Below, in pieces: positions 23,889 to 36,631 of a stretch of 64,000 nt of DNA. Origin of the DNA: Mytilus trossulus (lineage: Eukaryota > Mollusca > Bivalvia > Mytilida > Mytilidae); assembly GCF_036588685.1 (NCBI RefSeq), contig NC_086374.1:89150059-89214058 (forward strand). Reading direction: 5' to 3'. Both the position numbers and the translations under genes were made by a program. The notes beneath the pieces are model-generated. The model worked only from the letters and a program-made list of their open reading frames with translations, had not been told where the DNA came from and did no database searches. Numbering within the stretch: the stretch's first letter is position 1; each line of letters opens with the position of its first letter.

Positions 23889-25134
23889 GCTGGATGTAAT
23901 GACTTAGACTAAAGGTGTACAACATCAACTAAAATAACAATACGAAACTAATATTCAAAGATTGTAAAAAGTACAACAGAAAGAAAAATATATACTTTAA
24001 AGTTGGTACTAGCGTATTCCTTGTGTGACTAACTGGTATTGCATTAATACTGACACTTTTTTTGTTGCATATTTATATCGATGTTCGATACGGAAATTTT
24101 TATCAAATATAAAAGAAGGTTAATTTATTTATGGGAGTTTTGAGTTGCACCTGAAATCCAATAACGACAATACCCATATTTTTACTGAAAAACCAGTAGT
24201 GTATTTACTAAGTTATTTTGGTGTAAGTTTAACACGTATCTTCAATCGATTATATTTAAGACAAACTTTTAATTCAATACCACATGCAAAAACAACCTTA
24301 TCACTGTAAGTCCTTACATGGTGTTTTGACTAAATACTACGTGATATTTATTTCCTTACTACTCAAACAAAAAGATGTAAACAGCTGATTTTAATTTACT
24401 TGATTATGGGAAGTTTTTAAGTGATTTACATTCATTACTTATGGAACTAATTTGTAGTCACTTTACATTTTTATTTTTCACTCTGGGGGGCAAAATATAT
24501 ATAGTTAAAGACAAAGCGACCCTGAATGCAAGTTCGTTGTGAAATAATTAGCACATTTTCATTAATCTTGAAAGAACCTCATGATATTCTAAAAGATCTT
24601 ATTTTATGCTGATAAATGTTCAGATAAACAAATAAAATAATGAAATATAAGGAACAAAATGTATACTAATATTAATTCAGACAGTAAAATTCGAAGAAGG
24701 CAGACATAACTAAGGTAATATTTCTAAATTAAGCACATTGTATACTTTTTTGCCTCACAACAGACAAATAGAGTTGGTATATTGAGATATGTGCATTTAT
24801 TTTAATAATATGTTAACTGTGCTATACTGTGATATGTTTTTGGTTTAAAAGGGGCACAAGCTACACGATATATAAAAAAAATAAAGTATGATTTTTTGAT
24901 CGTTCAATCATTAATGAAAGTGAAAAATAGTAAAAAAATAATTCGCTTTAAGCAGCCAGTATGGTTCAATTTCGTCAAATTAAGCCCAGAAACGTTGATG
25001 ATGAATTTTTAGACCTCATTGAATCCGTTTTCATTTGAACCTCAATTTGAACCCTTACCTAGAGACGGAAAACGGGTGCAGTATGTGTGTTTGGTTATCT
25101 AAAGGATACAAGCAATGTCAATAATTGATGAGTC
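23889..25134. other. Upstream flank of the BIR gene
   Basis: No coding exon seen. An AG preceded by pyrimidines at about 23909 could be the acceptor of a 5' untranslated intron. The part 24060-24720 is duplicated at 32040-32820 (words ttcaatcgattatatt, gttttgactaaatattac), marking another former BIR-gene copy there. Confidence 0.6.
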
Positions 25135-28100
25135 TTAGGTAGCACTCCACAGTTAGAAAATAAAATTAAAAATGAGCCCCAAAATGTTTTATCATCTCCT
25201 ATTCCTGGATTTCTAATACACTAACCTAACTGTTTGTGTTGTACATGTGCATATGTATGTAATCAGTATCTTCCATAGATTCAATTTTCCAAAGTTAAAA
25301 GGGTGAAAATTAATTCCTTTTATGTGTATCCATGGCAACATTCAGCATTTATTTACCATAAAATATTGCAAAAAGGGGGGTGAACATGTCATATATCCCC
25401 CCAAAATTTGGATCAAACTAGAATTTCAATGCCTTTGAGTGATACCTTTTTAGAAACTTTTTCCTTAAATCTTCCTAATGATCAAATAAAAAATGGGTGT
25501 CTTTCGCCTCATTTTTTCGTAAAATCCAATCACAAAGTTCGTGCGATAAAAAGTTGGAAAAAAACATTACAATAATTGCCGGACCAATGTATGGTATGGA
25601 CATGCAAATACGGACTGTCATACAGAAAACAGCCTATATTACATACATTACATAACCTTGATGTTCATATAAACCCAATACAAAGGCTATTTTAATACTC
25701 AGCTATCCAAAAATGAATTTTATTGCACACTAGCTCTCATATTTAAAAAATCCACAGGGGCCAAAATGCGAAACTACACACCTAACTGTGGAGTGCTACC
25801 TTAAGGTGAAATTTTTCCCCTCCTGCCTCAACTTTTGTTATGTTTTCTGTGTTCTACTAGTTGTTACAATGAAAATGGTACCTTAGTTTTTAAAATTGGT
25901 TCAGTAATAAAGATTTTATGAAGGTTAGCAGTTGGTGTTGAAACGCGACAAAAAGTGATTTTAAAATAAATGCTGAGTCATAGTGAAAAACTTCAAGTCT
26001 GTCTCATTTTTGGGGTAAATATCTAAAACTTTTCCCTTTTTTTTATTTGAAATTATAAAATTACCCTAACAGAGGACAAATTGTACAAGTTTAAGGTGTT
26101 TGAAAGCACTTATAGGTAATTTTTGCTGTAAATAGCATACCTAACCTTGGTTTAGAAGCTCTCAAGCAGGGTATAAATTTCTAACAGTACTGGCATCATT
26201 AAATTTAATTAATGCCAAATTATGATATAAAATCCTGCTAAAAATGTTTATTTGACTTATTCGCATTCAAAAATATAAAGCGATACATTCTGAGATTATC
26301 ATATAAAGCGCAATATTTGGTTACAAGGGCAAAGCTAACGGGGTACAAATTTAAGACCGCAACATGTCTAAGTGTCAAAATGTGTACATTTGGTTGCTAA
26401 GGACAGTAAACAATAAAATTAACATAAATTGCATTCCTAGCATTTTTTTTACCTTCAGAACTAAAACAAGAACATAAAAGACTAAAGATTTGTGGTCAAT
26501 TTTAACTTTAAAAGTGCATTTCTGTGCTTTCTGATGTGCCATAAGGTAGCACTCCACAGTTAGAAAATAAAATTAAAAATGAGCCCCAAAATGTTTTATC
26601 ATCTCCTATTCCTGGATTTCTAATACACTAACCTAACTGTTTGTGTTGTACATGTGCATATGTATGTAATCAGTATCTTCCATAGATTCAATTTTCCAAA
26701 GTTAAAAGGGTGAAAATTAATTCCTTTTATGTGTATCCATGGCAACATTCAGCATTTATTTACCATAAAATATTGCAAAAAGGGGGGTGAACATGTCATA
26801 TATCCCCCCAAAATTTGGATCAAACTAGAATTTCAATGCCTTTGAGTGATACCTTTTTAGAAACTTTTTCCTTAAATCTTCCTAATGATCAAATAAAAAA
26901 TGGGTGTCTTTCGCCTCATTTTTTCGTAAAATCCAATCACAAAGTTCGTGCGATAAAAAGTTGGAAAAAAACATTACAATAATTGCCGGACCAATGTATG
27001 GTATGGACATGCAAATACGGACTGTCATACAGAAAACAGCCTATATTACATACATTACATAACCTTGATGTTCATATAAACCCAATACAAAGGCTATTTT
27101 AATACTCAGCTATCCAAAAATGAATTTTATTGCACACTAGCTCTCATATTTAAAAAATCCACAGGGGCCAAAATGCGAAACTACACACCTAACTGTGGAG
27201 TGCTACCTTAAGGTGAAATTTTTCCCCTCCTGCCTCAACTTTTGTTATGTTTTCTGTGTTCTACTAGTTGTTACAATGAAAATGGTACCTTAGTTTTTAA
27301 AATTGGTTCAGTAATAAAGATTTTATGAAGGTTAGCAGTTGGTGTTGAAACGCGACAAAAAGTGATTTTAAAATAAATGCTGAGTCATAGTGAAAAACTT
27401 CAAGTCTGTCTCATTTTTGGGGTAAATATCTAAAACTTTTCCCTTTTTTTTATTTGAAATTATAAAATTACCCTAACAGAGGACAAATTGTACAAGTTTA
27501 AGGTGTTTGAAAGCACTTATAGGTAATTTTTGCTGTAAATAGCATACCTAACCTTGGTTTAGAAGCTCTCAAGCAGGGTATAAATTTCTAACAGTACTGG
27601 CATCATTAAATTTAATTAATGCCAAATTATGATATAAAATCCTGCTAAAAATGTTTATTTGACTTATTCGCATTCAAAAATATAAAGCGATACATTCTGA
27701 GATTATCATATAAAGCGCAATATTTGGTTACAAGGGCAAAGCTAACGGGGTACAAATTTAAGACCGCAACATGTCTAAGTGTCAAAATGTGTACATTTGG
27801 TTGCTAAGGACAGTAAACAATAAAATTAACATAAATTGCATTCCTAGCATTTTTTTTACCTTCAGAACTAAAACAAGAACATAAAAGACTAAAGATTTGT
27901 GGTCAATTTTAACTTTAAAAGTGCATTTCTGTGCTTTCTGATGTGCCATAAGGTAGCACTCCACAGTTAGAAAATAAAATTAAAAATGAGCCCCAAAATG
28001 TTTTATCATCTCCTATTCCTGGATTTCTAATACACTAACCTAACTGTTTGTGTTGTACATGTGCATATGTATGTAATCAGTATCTTCCATAGATTCAATT

Positions 28101-28617
28101 TTCCAAAGTTAAAAGGGTGAAAATTAATTCCTTTTATGTGTATCCATGGCAACATTCAGCATTTATTTACCATAAAATATTGCAAAAAGGGGGGTGAACA
28201 TGTCATATATCCCCCCAAAATTTGGATCAAACTAGAATTTCAATGCCTTTGAGTGATACCTTTTTAGAAACTTTTTCCTTAAATCTTCCTAATGATCAAA
28301 TAAAAAATGGGTGTCTTTCGCCTCATTTTTTCGTAAAATCCAATCACAAAGTTCGTGCGATAAAAAGTTGGAAAAAAACATTACAATAATTGCCGGACCA
28401 ATGTATGGTATGGACATGCAAATACGGACTGTCATACAGAAAACAGCCTATATTACATACATTACATAACCTTGATGTTCATATAAACCCAATACAAAGG
28501 CTATTTTAATACTCAGCTATCCAAAAATGAATTTTATTGCACACTAGCTCTCATATTTAAAAAATCCACAGGGGCCAAAATGCGAAACTACACACCTAAC
28601 TGTGGAGTGCTACCTTA
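25135..28617. mobile_element. Composite array E-S-E-S-E with TTA target duplication (PIF/Harbinger-like ends)
   Basis: E is 663 bp (25138-25800, 26545-27207, 27952-28614). Each E has perfect inverted ends, GGTAGCACTCCACAGTTAG and its complement. S is 744 bp (25801-26544, 27208-27951). The period is exactly 1407 bp and I saw no difference between copies. The whole array interrupts the common mussel repeat between 'gatgagtc' and 'tatagacaaaacgcgcg', with TTA on both outer sides (25135-25137, 28615-28617). A 3-bp TWA duplication with inverted ends points to PIF/Harbinger; the family is inferred. No transposase is encoded; a 60-codon minus frame inside S is too short and unrecognised. The start of S has no primer-binding-site-like sequence, which argues against an LTR origin. 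Confidence 0.85.
25138..25800. repeat. E unit 1 of the array
   Basis: 663 bp with 19-bp perfect terminal inverted repeats, flanked by TTA on both sides. By itself it has the form of a MITE. Confidence 0.85.
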
Positions 28618-28669
28618 TATAGACAAAACGCGCGTCTGGCGTACTAAATTATAATCCTGGTAACTATTG

Positions 28670-30320
28670 ATCACAGACATGTGGAGTAAACGGAAGCAAA
28701 AATCCTTACTGAACAGTCATATGGTTCATCTTTTGTGTTATCTATTTATTTGTTTATCTCTAACTGTTTTAATGAAAACATTTGCCTACCTTTTAACATC
28801 TAGGAACGTCTGTATATCAAATGCCTGCTTCGTATCAGTAACCGTACTAATGCTACCAAACCTCATGTAAAATTGTCACTTAATAGTAACTATAACTGTT
28901 ATATTGATTTCTTAATTAATCAAGATACTAGTAAACTACAAGTAATTATCACGATACTTTTAAAAACGATGATTCCTAGCGCACAAATGAGCAAGTCATA
29001 TATTTACATGATTAATAACAATCAGCACACATGACATTCACTTAACTAGATATACCCTTATGTATTAGTATAGGGCGTATCCGACAAATCATCGAATGTG
29101 AGTTTGAGTAAAAGGTCAGAGTTCGAGTTGAATTAGACTATTTGACTAGCAGAGATGAAATGACTGGCCTATTCTAAACTTGGTTAAGATCACATTATAT
29201 GGTACAAATTTGATGTAACCCTCCTTGTATATTTCAGAGATTTGATAAATTAACGATCAACGTTTTTTTTTTCTCAATTAGAGCTTATATTTCTGACAAT
29301 CTTACGAAAGTTGTCACCAGTTTGATTTATTCTTCATTAAAAAAAGTATTTTATATCATAAAAATATATTAACATATGGTTAAATGTTATTAAATTATTG
29401 GAATTGAATCACATTAGATGTAGCTATAAAACCAGCTTAAGAAAATGCCTGTTCCAAGTTATGAATATGGCAGTTGTTATTCATTATTCGTTTGATGTGC
29501 TTTTAATATTTCCATTTGACTACGGACTTTCCGTTTTAAATTTTCCTCGGAATTCGGAATTTATTGTTATTATATTTCTTACTTTGCACCAAAATTCGAA
29601 CCATCAATATTGATGGCCATTAGTCATATGCGTATATTTATTTCACATATAGATTAAGAGATATTTTGACATAATATTACTATATTTTTTTTAATGTTAA
29701 TGAAGTAGCGAATGGTTATATATAACATAGACCGCAATGTTTGTAACTGTGGTTTGATTCCGCCAGTGTACTTTATCCGGCGGATGAAGATCCCTTGTGT
29801 ATATTATCCATAAAAAAAATCAATAGGGTTTTTAATCCAGGTCCAGTGTATCAAAAACGAATTCGAAACAAATAGAAGATAAATACTGATTAACTACTTT
29901 CCCGTCTTCAAATATAATCTTGTTATCGACTACCTGTTTGTTTATAGGTCGCAAATCTAAAATTAACCTGTGTTTATTTTTTGGCAGTCGAGACGGTTAG
30001 AGGATTAACCACGTGCGGTCTAATCGATACCACACGTATGAACCCACATTTCATTAAATCTAAAATAGCTGTTGAAACGAATTCACTATTATCAAATGAT
30101 GAATTTTTTTTTCGTAAGAAAATTTATTTAGGCTCGTGAATCAACAGAATTTTATTTCAGTCTATAACATTCAAATTGAAATCGGAGGCATTGATTTGTT
30201 TCCAAAAGTTAATAGATTTTTTCAAACGACCTTTAACATAAATATTAGAATTACAATTTTCATATTCATAAAATGTTTGAAATATATCAATAATCCTGTA
30301 CCTAGAAAATGTCACTGTTA
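28670..30320. other. Non-coding stretch
   Basis: Contains a copy of the 'aatatggcagttgttatt' mussel repeat at 29390-29600. Otherwise AT-rich sequence with no gene I can support. A second exon for the BIR-gene ghost of 31.3-32.8 kb was looked for here and not found. Confidence 0.5.
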
Positions 30321-30326
30321 TGATCC

Positions 30327-30994
30327 TTAAGAAGAAGATTTTCTGGGAGACCCTGTCATTGCCTTTCCATTTCTGCAGTCTATTACCCAGGGCCCTTGCA
30401 TGCCACAGTTGAAGCAGACGTCTGAGGTCTTGAAGATATTTTGTTGGCCGAAACTTTGGCCGCTGGCGGCCAAACCCCCTCGAAAGGGCTGCAGGTGAAA
30501 TGTATCGTCAGAACAACCTGTACCATTATGTGCCATTTGAGTTGCTAAACAAGATGCTTCTGCAGGACGCTTTCTACTGGTGTGTTTATTTATTTTCACT
30601 GCTTCGATCTTTTTTAATGCCCTGTTGTTAGCTGCGTGTATTATTTTCTCATCTTCCGTCGCTGGCCACTTCACCTGAAAGGTATTCAGTGTTCTCCAAC
30701 CGCCCTCGGACTTATCTGCCATTCTGATTAATTTATATCTCTTCTTGAGCTGGACGCACGAATCTTCTTATACCTGGACTGCCTTTTTAGGTCGATTCTT
30801 TTCAATGTAACTAATTGCCGAGCTGATACTTTCTTGAATATCAGAATTAAGCTCAAACTGTACTTGATTCCCCTTAAATTTAAGTTATTATCTGCCTTCC
30901 CTGCTCTCCTTACTAATGTCTCTGTAGTATCTGAAAAATTCTTCTCTTTTACGGAAAGTTTATTATCAAAATACGTTGTCATCAAAGTAAACAC
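30327..30994 (-). pseudogene. Gag-like ORF of a retroelement, frameshifted
   Basis: The downstream 131-codon frame (30722-30327) begins MADKSEGGW, runs through an acidic/basic region (DEKIIHAANNRALKK) and ends in a single zinc-knuckle-like motif, CX2CX4PX4C, in which the usual histidine is proline. The frame upstream (30994-30728) carries the preceding part (YFDNKLS). Reading the MADKS frame leftward gives KKRYKLIRMADKS, so the two parts belong together with a frameshift near 30740-30770. From memory the layout resembles the first ORF of DIRS-like tyrosine-recombinase retroelements in aquatic invertebrates. No reverse transcriptase or recombinase is adjacent. It is a dead fragment. Confidence 0.65.
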
Positions 30995-30999
30995 ATATG

Positions 31000-31320
31000 C
31001 ATTTTAAACTTCTGGTGACTTATCTTTTTCTGAAATACCTGTTCTTTTCGTTGATTATGCAGAAGAACGTAAGGCTTCAATTGACCTGTCAGTAGTCTTG
31101 GTGAATTCTTTATCGTCGATGTCTAGTTTTGAATCGAACATCTTGATAAATTACCTGCAAGTCGAGTGGTCACCGCCCAGCCTTTGATAAACTTTAAACC
31201 TGTTTTCAATCTATTAAATACCCTATTAGTTTGCATAGATAGTTTATTCACTTGTTTGACAAGAGACTAAAGTGGATCCGAAAATTCATACGCATACCGC
31301 ACATACATTTATTTACATTT
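31000..31320. other. Non-coding, possibly more of the Gag-like element
   Basis: Sequence upstream (minus sense) of the Gag-like frames. It has higher GC than the surroundings and may be its decayed N-terminal part; no frame could be read confidently. Confidence 0.3.
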
Positions 31321-32830
31321 GTGTTTTAAGAGCAAAACAATAGTGAATACAATTTATCATCGCGTGCACTTCTCTCATAAAACAATAGACATATGAATAA
31401 ATATTATTCGGTACGTACATGGATTTTGCTTTTGAAAATGCAAAACTTAACTCAATAAGTATTGTTATACAGTAATGAAAACGTATGGTCCCGCATCATG
31501 TAAATATTTCGAAATTTTTTCGACATTGCACAAAGGTCATGCTATTCTAATACTATTCATATCGTATTTATGCTAAATCTGTTGGATTGGTTTGGGTTGA
31601 TACTTTAATATGGAAAACATTTATTTTTATTTATTACACGTTATTGCTAAAGACTACGCGCTTATTTTCAATATTCAAGTATTCCTGGATAAGTTCTTTG
31701 CGTATTTGAATGTCTTCATGTTAATTAAATGTTCTAGTGATTCGCGCGGATCAGATGTTCAAAACAATTAACAACTGATGGTAAAAAGTCTTCGTAATGG
31801 GAAACAAATTAATATACCAACCTTTGTAGTTAAAAACAAAAACCAATAAATAATATCGGAATCTTAATATATTTTTATCTCAAATACTAACACACCTTGT
31901 GTATCCTTGTATAATAAACGCATGCGTCTATATCACGTCGTATTACAAAGGAAGCCTGATTGTTTACATTTTTTTATCATAATCACTCGAAAAAGAGGTC
32001 ACACTCGAAAAAGCCCGAAAATATCACTCGAAAACCACGATTTCTAGCCGGACACTATACATACCATGACGATACGGCAATTTTTTAATATCAACCATAA
32101 AAGGTGAATTTATTTCAGGGGGTTTTGAGTTTCACCTGGAAGCTCACAATAATACCCTATTTTTGTTAATCTGAAGACTTATACCTTCAATCGATTATAT
32201 TTTAAGACAAATTATTCAACAAGATTTCATTATCACATGCAATATACATATTTTCACTGTTAGTCTTTGTAAGTGTTTTGACTAAATATTACATGATATT
32301 TATGTCCCCACTACTTAAGCAAAAAGATGATTTAAATTTACAGAATTATGGGGAGTTTCTTAGTGACTCATATTCATTTCTTATGAAACTAAATTGTAGT
32401 CACTTAAAAAATTTATTTTTCTCTCTGGGTAGCAAAATATATATATTTAAAGACAAAGCGAATTTAAATGCAACATCGTTGAAAAATAAATAGCACATTT
32501 TTATACAACTTGAAAGAACGCCGTGATTTTCTAAAAAAAAATCTTTTCTTTTTAGTGTTACAAAAGATTCTAGTTACAAATATTTAGATTAACTTTCCTA
32601 GTTTTGTTTTATTACAATAAAATCAAATTGAATAATAAAGTAAAGAGAACAAAATGTATACGAATATTAATGCAGATAGTAAAATTCGCAGAAATCAAGG
32701 GTCACACATTTTATTTATTAAAATCAAATTGAATAATAAAGTACAGGGAAAAAAATGTATCCGAATATTAATGCAGATAGTAAAATTTGCAGAAATCAAG
32801 GGTCACACATTTTATTTTATTCTGAATTCT
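31320..32830 (-). pseudogene. Ghost of a BIR gene: intron and upstream flank without exon 1
   Basis: 31320-31828 matches intron sequence of the gene at 36632-38481 (37400-37978), including the donor. About ten bases of exon 1 end (ctacaaag before GTTGGT) remain at 31818-31830, then homology stops. From 32040 to about 32820 the sequence matches the upstream flank of the gene at 22161-23888. Exon 1 is therefore deleted between about 31830 and 32040. No second exon is present nearby. Within the flank, a 101-bp segment is duplicated in tandem (32620-32830). Confidence 0.7.
32620..32830. repeat. 101-bp tandem duplication
   Basis: Two copies sharing 'attgaataataaagta' and 'gaaatcaagggtcacacat'; single copy in the homologous flank at 24620-24720. 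Confidence 0.8.
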
Positions 32831-33388
32831 GAATAATGATAGACATATTTGCAGAATCCTCCCATTTATATGCAGTGTCAAATTTCCTCATAATTACATA
32901 TGTGTCAATAAAAATATTGTGCTTACCCATGTTAGATTAGCATCAAGTGCTTGTACCTATATTCCGATGTCGATATCGTAATGACCATTGCTATTATATA
33001 TTTTCAAATTGCAAACTATCGTTTGTGTTAAAATTGAAATATGAATAATTTTACCAAATTAAACATTTATTGAAACATTTTCATATGAATATAATACCAG
33101 GAAATATTACGAACTAGTTACTATTTATAAAATTGAAAGATGCTGTCTTTATATACACATTGTAAAATCACAACGGAAATAAATTTCTGAAAATTTAACC
33201 TATTGTTTATAACTGTAGTCATGGTAGTGTTCACCTCAAAAAATTAAAACACAAACATTTTACTCCCGTTTTCTCTAAATGAATTGATGAATACAAATAT
33301 TTTCACTTATTTTGTAAATAATTAAGTAAATGGGTGTACAAATCAAACAATATACTATATGTTGTTCGTTTCGTAAGACATTTACGTG

Positions 33389-33499
33389 TGCACATATAAG
33401 CACAGGAACTCGTCTCAGAATATTTTTTCTCCTAAATACCTTTCTATAACACAGGTATATAAGATTTTTTTCTGAGACGAGTGCCTGTGCATATAAGTG
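33389..33499. repeat. Foldback hairpin element, copy 1
   Basis: Arms of about 29 bp (atataagcacaggaactcgt ... / ... tgagacgagtgcctgtgca) with two mismatches and a ~50-bp loop. Related to the hairpin at 41521-41600, which shares GTCTCAGA at the inner end of the arm. Confidence 0.8.
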
Positions 33500-33582
33500 A
33501 CTTATTTCGATTTTTCTTTCTGACACTTTTCGAGACTTTCTATTGTATTTTGGAAATGAAAATGAAGTACACACTCACTGTC

Positions 33583-34170
33583 TATCATTAAAGAGGGACG
33601 AAAGATACCAGAGGGACTGTCAAACTCATAGATTGAAAATAAACTGACAACGCCATGGCTAAAAATAAAAAGACAAACAGACAAATAATAGTACAGAAGA
33701 CACAACATACAAAACTAAGGACTTAGCTACACGAACCCCATTAAAAACTGGTGGTGACCTCATGTGCTCTGGAAGGGTAAGCAGATCCTTCTCCACATGT
33801 GACACCCGTCGTGTTGATTATGTTATTACAAATCCGATAAATAGTCTAATTCGGTATGTCAAATTTGTGAAAAGTGAAGGGTATTGTAGTTACGGAATAA
33901 GGAGATATGTGAAACGGTTATTCCATAACGGTCAACCAACTCGTATTGGCGTCCATAAAATTTACGAAGGGATGATTTCAACTTCACCTTTTGGAAATCT
34001 TGGTTTAATAGCTTCCTTGTGAGCAGCAATTCTCTATCAAGGAAATCATGATAGGATATATCACCCCGGGGATATCGTATCAATTGGAAGATATATACTC
34101 CGTATGCAGGCTCTACTGGAATTTTGCTACAAAGAAATAGAAAGTTCACAATTGGGAATAATATGTGTTT
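33583..34170 (-). pseudogene. 3' end of a retroelement: reverse transcriptase C-terminus plus 3' tail
   Basis: On the minus strand a frame from about 34165 to 33859 encodes the C-terminal part of a reverse-transcriptase protein. Recognisable words are FPIVNF, PAYGVYIFQLIRY, SYHDFLDRELLLTRKLL and LRKFYGRQYELVDRYG, which I recall from many mussel and lancelet retroelement proteins. A stop codon cuts the frame at its upstream end, where homology also ends, so it is 5'-truncated. The non-coding tail continues to 33583 and ends gagggacgaaagatacc (plus-strand sense). The plus-strand frame at 33762-34022 is a shadow. The element class (Penelope-like or other) is not settled. Confidence 0.75.
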
Positions 34171-34204
34171 TTAGCATATGTGGATCACATGTGAAGGTGA
34201 TACA

Positions 34205-34530
34205 CTGCCGAGAACAGAAAACTTAATTTTTTTGTTTAGCCTAGGTGACTGTGTGTTGCAGAGAGATAAACACAGTGTATGCAGCGTTGTCTCGATATTT
34301 TGATAGCATGAGTTCGAATTCCGGGGAGAGAAGAACAAACTTTTGCTCCGTACTAATAGCTGAAGTAAGTATGAATATAATATATGTGTTTTCAGCATAC
34401 TAGTATGTGGATCACATGTGAATGTAATACAAGAAACAGAAAACTGAATTTCTAGGTCAGTCTAGGTGACCGAGTGGTCTAGAACGCTGTTGTCTCGATA
34501 TCCCAATAGCATGAGTTCGATTCCCGGCAA
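34205..34530 (+). repeat. Two tRNA-derived SINE-like heads
   Basis: 34455-34525 has an A-box-like TGACCGAGTGGTCTAGAACG and a B-box GAGTTCGATTCCCGG. A diverged copy lies at 34235-34325. The expected acceptor stem does not pair, so these are SINE heads, not tRNA genes. The frames at 34457-34663 are shadows. Confidence 0.6.
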
Positions 34531-34669
34531 AACAATTAAAGACTGGACCAGCCTTGTTATTATTATACAACAAGTAGCATGCGATAAACTTACTGACTTC
34601 TTCAAGGAGTAATTCGTCGAGATATTCCCAATACATGCACACTCCATATCTTAGGTTGAACATAAACAG

Positions 34670-36630
34670 TCAGAACAAGATAAGAAAATGCAGAGAGGAC
34701 AAAAGATTTCTTCGGAAAACTCAATATAATAAAAGAAGATCCAAAGACGTGTAGCAATAATGTATAAGTTTAAAATTCTACTACACAGATAATGTTGCAA
34801 GTTTGATTATCGTTCTAAACTGACAAAATTAACCTTGGTATAAGTGTTCCTGATAAAGGTTATTTCAGAAAAAGCGTTTCGAAAATAATAAAAAAAAAAT
34901 GAGCTGTTATTTTCAATTTTTGAAGAAAGAAGAACGATTTTGCAATCCTATCAATAGCTTGCTACAGAAAATGTTTTCCCTGATTTTCAATTTATGAACA
35001 TTCTTTTAATTTCTTCAATAAGCGACTATCCTGCTGATTGCTGAACCGTCTAGGCTGTTGTATTATGTAATACGATTTCAATTAAGACATATGGTTTCGA
35101 AGATATGTAAACAAGGGATTTTTATTGTTTCATATGACTTCTTCGGTTATTGCAACAAAAAGTTAATAGAAAAAAAAGCAATGACATTTGAGTATACTTT
35201 TACAAACTAGAGCTGAGAAACCAGTACTCCTATGTTTTTAGAAGAAAAAACGAAAATCATGACGGGTATTCTCAAAATGAACTCGGATTATAACATAGCT
35301 ATTTTTTTCTGATTATAACTGACTGATAAGATTGCAAACAATAAGAATACAACTGATAAACTATGTGATTACCTGATTTTAAAATAGTTTGATTAATAAA
35401 TGTTCAATGGAAAGCAGTAAATGCATAGATGGTACAGAAAATTGACTTAACTCTTTTAAAAATGAGGAGACTTCATTTTCATTAATTTTCTAAGCTTTCA
35501 AATGATAACGAGGAAGAATATAAATGAAAAACATATTCATAAAAAAATCGCATGTTGTTTATTCTTTAGTTTTCTATGTTGTGTCATGTGTGCTGTTGTT
35601 TGTCTGTTTGATTTTTAGCCATTGTGTTGTCAGTTTGTTTTAGATTTATGAGTTTTTAGAATTTTAGAATTTGCCTGTCCAAAATCAGGAATTCCATGAG
35701 AAGTAGAAAATGTTCAACTTTTATATTTTTTTTTGATAAGCGGACTTACTGCAGATGGCCTTTTTATTTTGTGTTTGGCTTTCAATATGACATATATTCC
35801 AAACGATATGCTGGGAATGGGTATCAAATATTCCATAAAACATTACCAATAGCATTGATATATAATATATTTTGATTAAAAGCAAAGCTGATATAGGTTC
35901 AACCGAGAACTAACATACAGATACATTGGATGCATCAAAGATCATTACAAATGCATCCTCTACAAAACAATTTGAGTCTGGGTTAGACTTTATAGAATAA
36001 ATAGCCTGTAGTACCTCGTCGTCAAATTCTCGATGCATACACATAACTACAACTTTTTCAAAAAATGTTTAGTCCTTCAGGTCAAAGGTTAGTATCGAAG
36101 GAACATAATGATGATATGCTACTTACTGTCTTACGATAAAACATCGTCATGCCAAATAACAATAGACAGACAGCGCTTAACAAAAGGTTTCGGACCGGAA
36201 AAGGTTGTATAAAAAGAAACTAGAAAAGGATAAGGGTCCCTCGAGAATAGAAATTGTGTTCTTTGGATTTTTTTCCATTTTTTTCACAAATAAAATTATA
36301 GATGTTCATACAAGATACCCTTTATGAAAATACTGTACCCCAATGCATCATATGTGCACTTATATTCAAAGTACTCACTTTGGATATACAATGATATGTT
36401 GAATTTCAAACTTATCAGCTTCATTTCTATGTGCTTCCATGAAAAACGGTAAAAATAATGATAACAAATTATTCTAAAATTTTATAATACTATATGTGTG
36501 ATTTCAATGCTAAAACAATAATTGTAAGGACAGAAAGCGTGTAAAGGAAAATCTTTCTTATACAAAAGAAATACAAAAGCAAGAAATAAAGTGTATTTTT
36601 CTGAGTTATTATAGTAACACCAGTAACACG
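34670..36630. other. Non-coding stretch
   Basis: Contains a fragment of a mussel repeat (gttcctgataaaggt, about 34830-34900) and the retroelement tail fragment 35555-35665. No gene is supported. Confidence 0.5.
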
Positions 36631-36631
36631 A

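Noticed and set aside
26375..27964. Two identical 60-codon minus-strand frames as genes
   Set aside because: They are identical only because they lie in the repeated S segment. Their composition is AT-driven and they have no family signature.
25135..28617. LTR retrotransposon (LTR-internal-LTR-internal-LTR)
   Set aside because: E ends are GG...CC with long perfect inverted repeats, not TG...CA. The start of S shows no tRNA primer site and its end no polypurine tract, and the target duplication is 3 bp TTA.
33762..34022. 86-codon plus-strand frame
   Set aside because: It is antisense to the reverse-transcriptase C-terminal remnant; a shadow.
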